From positions 1 through 14,035 of the forward strand of contig CAKURH010000100.1 in NCBI GenBank assembly GCA_934675625.1: 14,035 nucleotides of DNA, written 5' to 3'. Of this stretch, positions 11,975 to 14,035 are shown in pieces. The stretch is from an uncultured Kiritimatiellota bacterium. GTDB lineage: Bacteria; Verrucomicrobiota; Kiritimatiellia; RFP12; UBA1067. The position numbers and the translations under genes were made by a program. Positions within the stretch are counted from its first letter, which is position 1, and the number at the start of each line of letters is the position of its first letter. The notes below the pieces were generated by a model. The model ran no database searches. It worked only from the letters and a program-made list of their open reading frames with translations, and had not been told where the DNA came from.

Positions 11975-14035
11975 TTATTTGTCTGTTGTTGGATAAATGC
12001 GATACAGGTTGGCGGCGTGGCCGAAGACCGTGGCGTCGAGGCAGCCCGCCTTCAGCGGCGGCAGGTCGACCTGCCGCCAGACATCGCGCAGACGCCCGCC
12101 CGTTGGCAAGCCGAACGCCGCGAAATCGACCGTGACCGACTTGTCGACGCGCGACGGGTTGAACAGCGCGACGGCCCGTCCGCCGTCCGCGAGCGGCCGC
12201 GTCCACACCTGCACGAGCTTGACCTCGCCAACGACTTCCGCGCCGCGTCCGAGCGCGTCCTGGTCGATGTCGATGAGCTCGTCGTTCGTCAGGAGAGCGC
12301 GCGTGAAATCGTCCAGCGCCGCCATGTCGCAGCCGATCAGCAAGGGCGCCGCGACCATCGCCCACATTGAGACGTGGGCATACTGCTCGTTCGGCGTGAG
12401 CCCGCACTGCCGGTGGTCGGACTTCAGCACGAGCATGTCTGGGTCATTCCAGGCGCCCGGCGCCGTGTACCGACCGATCTGCGCCTGCTTCTCGATGGCG
12501 GGGCCAACGACGACCCATCCGTCCCACACGTCACCCGTCGTGCGCCAGCACTGTCCGCCGACGGCGGCGCCCCACGTCCAGACGTCACCCATGCCATACT
12601 GGCAGATCGACAGCACGATGTCACGGTCGGCTTCGGCCAGCAGACGTCCCATCACCTCGTAGGGATGGCGCAGCTTCGCTTCGTAGGAACCAGGGAACGC
12701 GACCTCGCCGTAGCTGCACCAGTCGTATTTCACATAGTCGAACCCCCAGTCGCACCACGTCTTCACGTCCTGCCGCTCATGGCCGTACGACCCTTCGCAG
12801 CCGCCGCACGTCTTGGGGCCCGGCGACGAATAGATGCCGATCTGGAGCCCCTTCGCGTGAACGTAGGCGGCGAGGCCCTTCATGTCCGGGAACGCCCCGC
12901 TCGGCAGAACCGTGCCGTCCGCCGCGCGCTCCGGCCCATTGAGTTCAGGACGTCCTTTCCCTCTTTCGCCGTTGTTGCGCGACCAGAAGTCGTCGATGTT
13001 CACGTAGCGGTAGCCGTGGTCGGCGAGTCCCGTCGCGATCAGCGCGTCGGCCTGCTCGCGCACCTTCCGGTCGGTCACGCGGTCGTAGAACGCATTCCAG
13101 CTGCTCCATCCCATCGGCGGCGTCAGGGCGATCTTCTCGCCGACGCGGACGGTGAACGGCTTCACGGCGCGTCCCACCGCGTTCGCCGCCGTTACGGTGA
13201 AGGCGTAGTCGCCCGGACGGTCGAGCCGCCCGCGCAGGATGCGCGCGTCCGCGTCCCACGTCAGCCCCGGCGGCAGCGTTCCGCCGCGTACGGGCGCAAG
13301 CGTCACCTTGACCGGCGCTTCGCCCACCACCGGCACGCGGTACAGGATCTCCCGTCCCGGACGGACGCCGAGAAAGGCGGGCGCGTTGATGCGCGGCGTG
13401 CGCGCGGGCGGCGGCGTCAGGATGCCCAGTTGCGTCGAGCGATCTGTAAGATCATCATTCGGCTGCGCGCCCTTCGCCATCTGGAACACGGCGTTGCACC
13501 AGTCCGCATGGTCACAGGCAATACCGTCCCCACCGTCCGTCACGACCAGCTCGACGACCTCGACGCCCGACAGGTCGGCGAACAGCGGACGCCCGCCGTC
13601 GCGCTTGTGCAGAACGCCCGAACGCGCGAGAAGCCGTCCGTCGCCATAGACGAGGAACTCGGCGCTACCCTCGCCCGAGACCTCGCCGTCGATCCCGACG
13701 ACCGCCGTGAACGCGAGGCCCTTGCCGTCGACCGCGACCTCGAAGCGGCTGGGCGCGTGCGTGCCGACGCCGCAGGCGTAGGTTTTGCCGCCCAACGTCA
13801 GGGGCGCGCCCTCGTTCGCCCGGCACTTGCGCGCCTGCCCGCTGCCGCACGACATCTTCGACAAGTCCATCTTCGCCAAGGGGAATGTGTCGAACGCCCT
13901 TTCTTTCGTGCGCGTTTCGGGACAGGTCGGACAGTCCGTTGACGCGCGTGTGGTGGCGGCGGACGCGCCAAGAATCGCTAATGTAACAAAAACGCCGATT
14001 ATTCGGCTAAAATGGGGGGGGGGGGGGGGGGGGGG
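11975..14035 (-). CDS. GH27 alpha-galactosidase-type enzyme with NPCBM and Ig-like modules, 5' end missing
   Basis: This secreted exo-glycosidase is expected to release terminal alpha-galactose; alpha-N-acetylgalactosaminidase or beta-L-arabinopyranosidase are the usual GH27 alternatives. The frame stays open into the right edge. Just inside the G run it encodes a signal peptide (HFSRIIGVFVTLAILGASA), so the true start codon is lost in or beyond the homopolymer; trustworthy sequence ends near 14013. Downstream come a Cys-containing linker (DCPTCPE), an NPCBM domain (about 13880-13470, with GVGTHAPS), an Ig-like putative sugar-associated module (about 13400-13135), and the GH27 barrel beginning TPPMGWSSWNAF (about 13125). 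The nucleophile is the Asp of KYDWC (codon 12722-12724). The acid/base is the Asp of WRTTGD (codon 12530-12532), with Arg four residues before it as in human alpha-galactosidase A. A C-terminal beta-sandwich ends at the TAA (11975-11977). It is the most upstream visible gene of the run. Confidence 0.9.
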   Translation of the reverse strand, partial: PPPPPPPHFSRIIGVFVTLAILGASAATTRASTDCPTCPETRTKERAFDTFPLAKMDLSKMSCGSGQARKCRANEGAPLTLGGKTYACGVGTHAPSRFEVAVDGKGLAFTAVVGIDGEVSGEGSAEFLVYGDGRLLARSGVLHKRDGGRPLFADLSGVEVVELVVTDGGDGIACDHADWCNAVFQMAKGAQPNDDLTDRSTQLGILTPPPARTPRINAPAFLGVRPGREILYRVPVVGEAPVKVTLAPVRGGTLPPGLTWDADARILRGRLDRPGDYAFTVTAANAVGRAVKPFTVRVGEKIALTPPMGWSSWNAFYDRVTDRKVREQADALIATGLADHGYRYVNIDDFWSRNNGERGKGRPELNGPERAADGTVLPSGAFPDMKGLAAYVHAKGLQIGIYSSPGPKTCGGCEGSYGHERQDVKTWCDWGFDYVKYDWCSYGEVAFPGSYEAKLRHPYEVMGRLLAEADRDIVLSICQYGMGDVWTWGAAVGGQCWRTTGDVWDGWVVVGPAIEKQAQIGRYTAPGAWNDPDMLVLKSDHRQCGLTPNEQYAHVSMWAMVAAPLLIGCDMAALDDFTRALLTNDELIDIDQDALGRGAEVVGEVKLVQVWTRPLADGGRAVALFNPSRVDKSVTVDFAAFGLPTGGRLRDVWRQVDLPPLKAGCLDATVFGHAANLYRIYPTTDK
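14014..14035. other. 22-base G homopolymer at the contig edge
   Basis: The last 22 bases are all G. A terminal pure G run is typical of no-signal calls in two-colour Illumina chemistry and usually marks an assembly artefact at a contig end. It falls exactly where the 5' end of the GH27 gene should be. A genuine poly-C tract on the coding strand cannot be excluded from this sequence alone. Confidence 0.8.

Noticed and set aside
8314..12135. A plus-strand reading frame of 1273 codons antisense to the unrecognised secreted protein
   Set aside because: Its product is an Arg/Ala/Val/Asp-rich low-information sequence typical of the complement of GC-rich coding DNA. The minus-strand frame has a signal peptide, ribosome binding site and folded-domain character.
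13877..13879. TTG at 13879 as the start of the GH27 gene
   Set aside because: The frame is open upstream and encodes a clear signal peptide, so this codon is an internal leucine.
12374..13942. Long plus-strand frame over the GH27 gene
   Set aside because: It is antisense to clear GH27 catalytic motifs and NPCBM sequence, and its translation is a low-complexity shadow.
1..14035. CRISPR array, phage or transposon genes, tRNA or rRNA
   Set aside because: I saw no spaced direct repeats of the right length, no integrase, transposase or structural phage proteins, and no recognisable RNA gene.

Overview
The window looks like a fragment of a GC-rich, polysaccharide-degrading, probably anaerobic bacterium. 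The best guess is the PVC group (Kiritimatiellota/Lentisphaerota/Verrucomicrobiota). This is inferred from very large secreted chimeric enzymes, autotransporter-type beta-strand repeats combined with a LamG-like lectin domain and no translocator barrel, and an [FeFe]-hydrogenase maturase homologue. No rRNA or other taxonomic marker is present, so the assignment is tentative. The right end is a 22-base G homopolymer, which suggests the window is a whole assembly contig ending in an artefact.

All five supported genes lie on the minus strand and are tightly packed, with gaps of about 20 to 49 bases, so they are read from high to low coordinates. (1) A 5'-truncated GH27 alpha-galactosidase-type enzyme has NPCBM and Ig-like modules (11975 to the window end). 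(2) A 1212-residue secreted protein of unrecognised family has a probable carbohydrate-binding front, an amidotransferase-like middle, and a beta-sandwich plus alpha-helical rear (8308-11946). (3) A 1279-residue chimera joins a NodB-type polysaccharide deacetylase to a beta-strand-repeat stalk and a LamG-like domain (4419-8258). (4) A 1120-residue protein joins a beta-helix, a GH28-like domain and an SGNH esterase (1036-4398). (5) A minimal HydE-type radical SAM protein (145-1002) has what looks like its own leaderless promoter. Positions 1-144 hold no gene but contain a short 9-bp tandem repeat.

Genes 1 to 4 read as a secreted polysaccharide-degradation cassette: side-chain galactose removal, deacetylation or de-esterification, and backbone cleavage of a pectin-like or other decorated glycan. 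HydE belongs to a different process, [FeFe]-hydrogenase cofactor assembly, and probably sits next to the cassette without being part of it.

The most notable features are: a near-duplicate ribosome-binding-site plus signal-peptide cassette on two otherwise unrelated neighbouring genes, with similarity ending at the signal-peptide boundary; differences in base composition between and within genes; the unrecognised 1212-residue protein; the triple-domain chimeras; and the trimmed, apparently leaderless HydE. I found no CRISPR array, phage gene, transposase, tRNA or rRNA.
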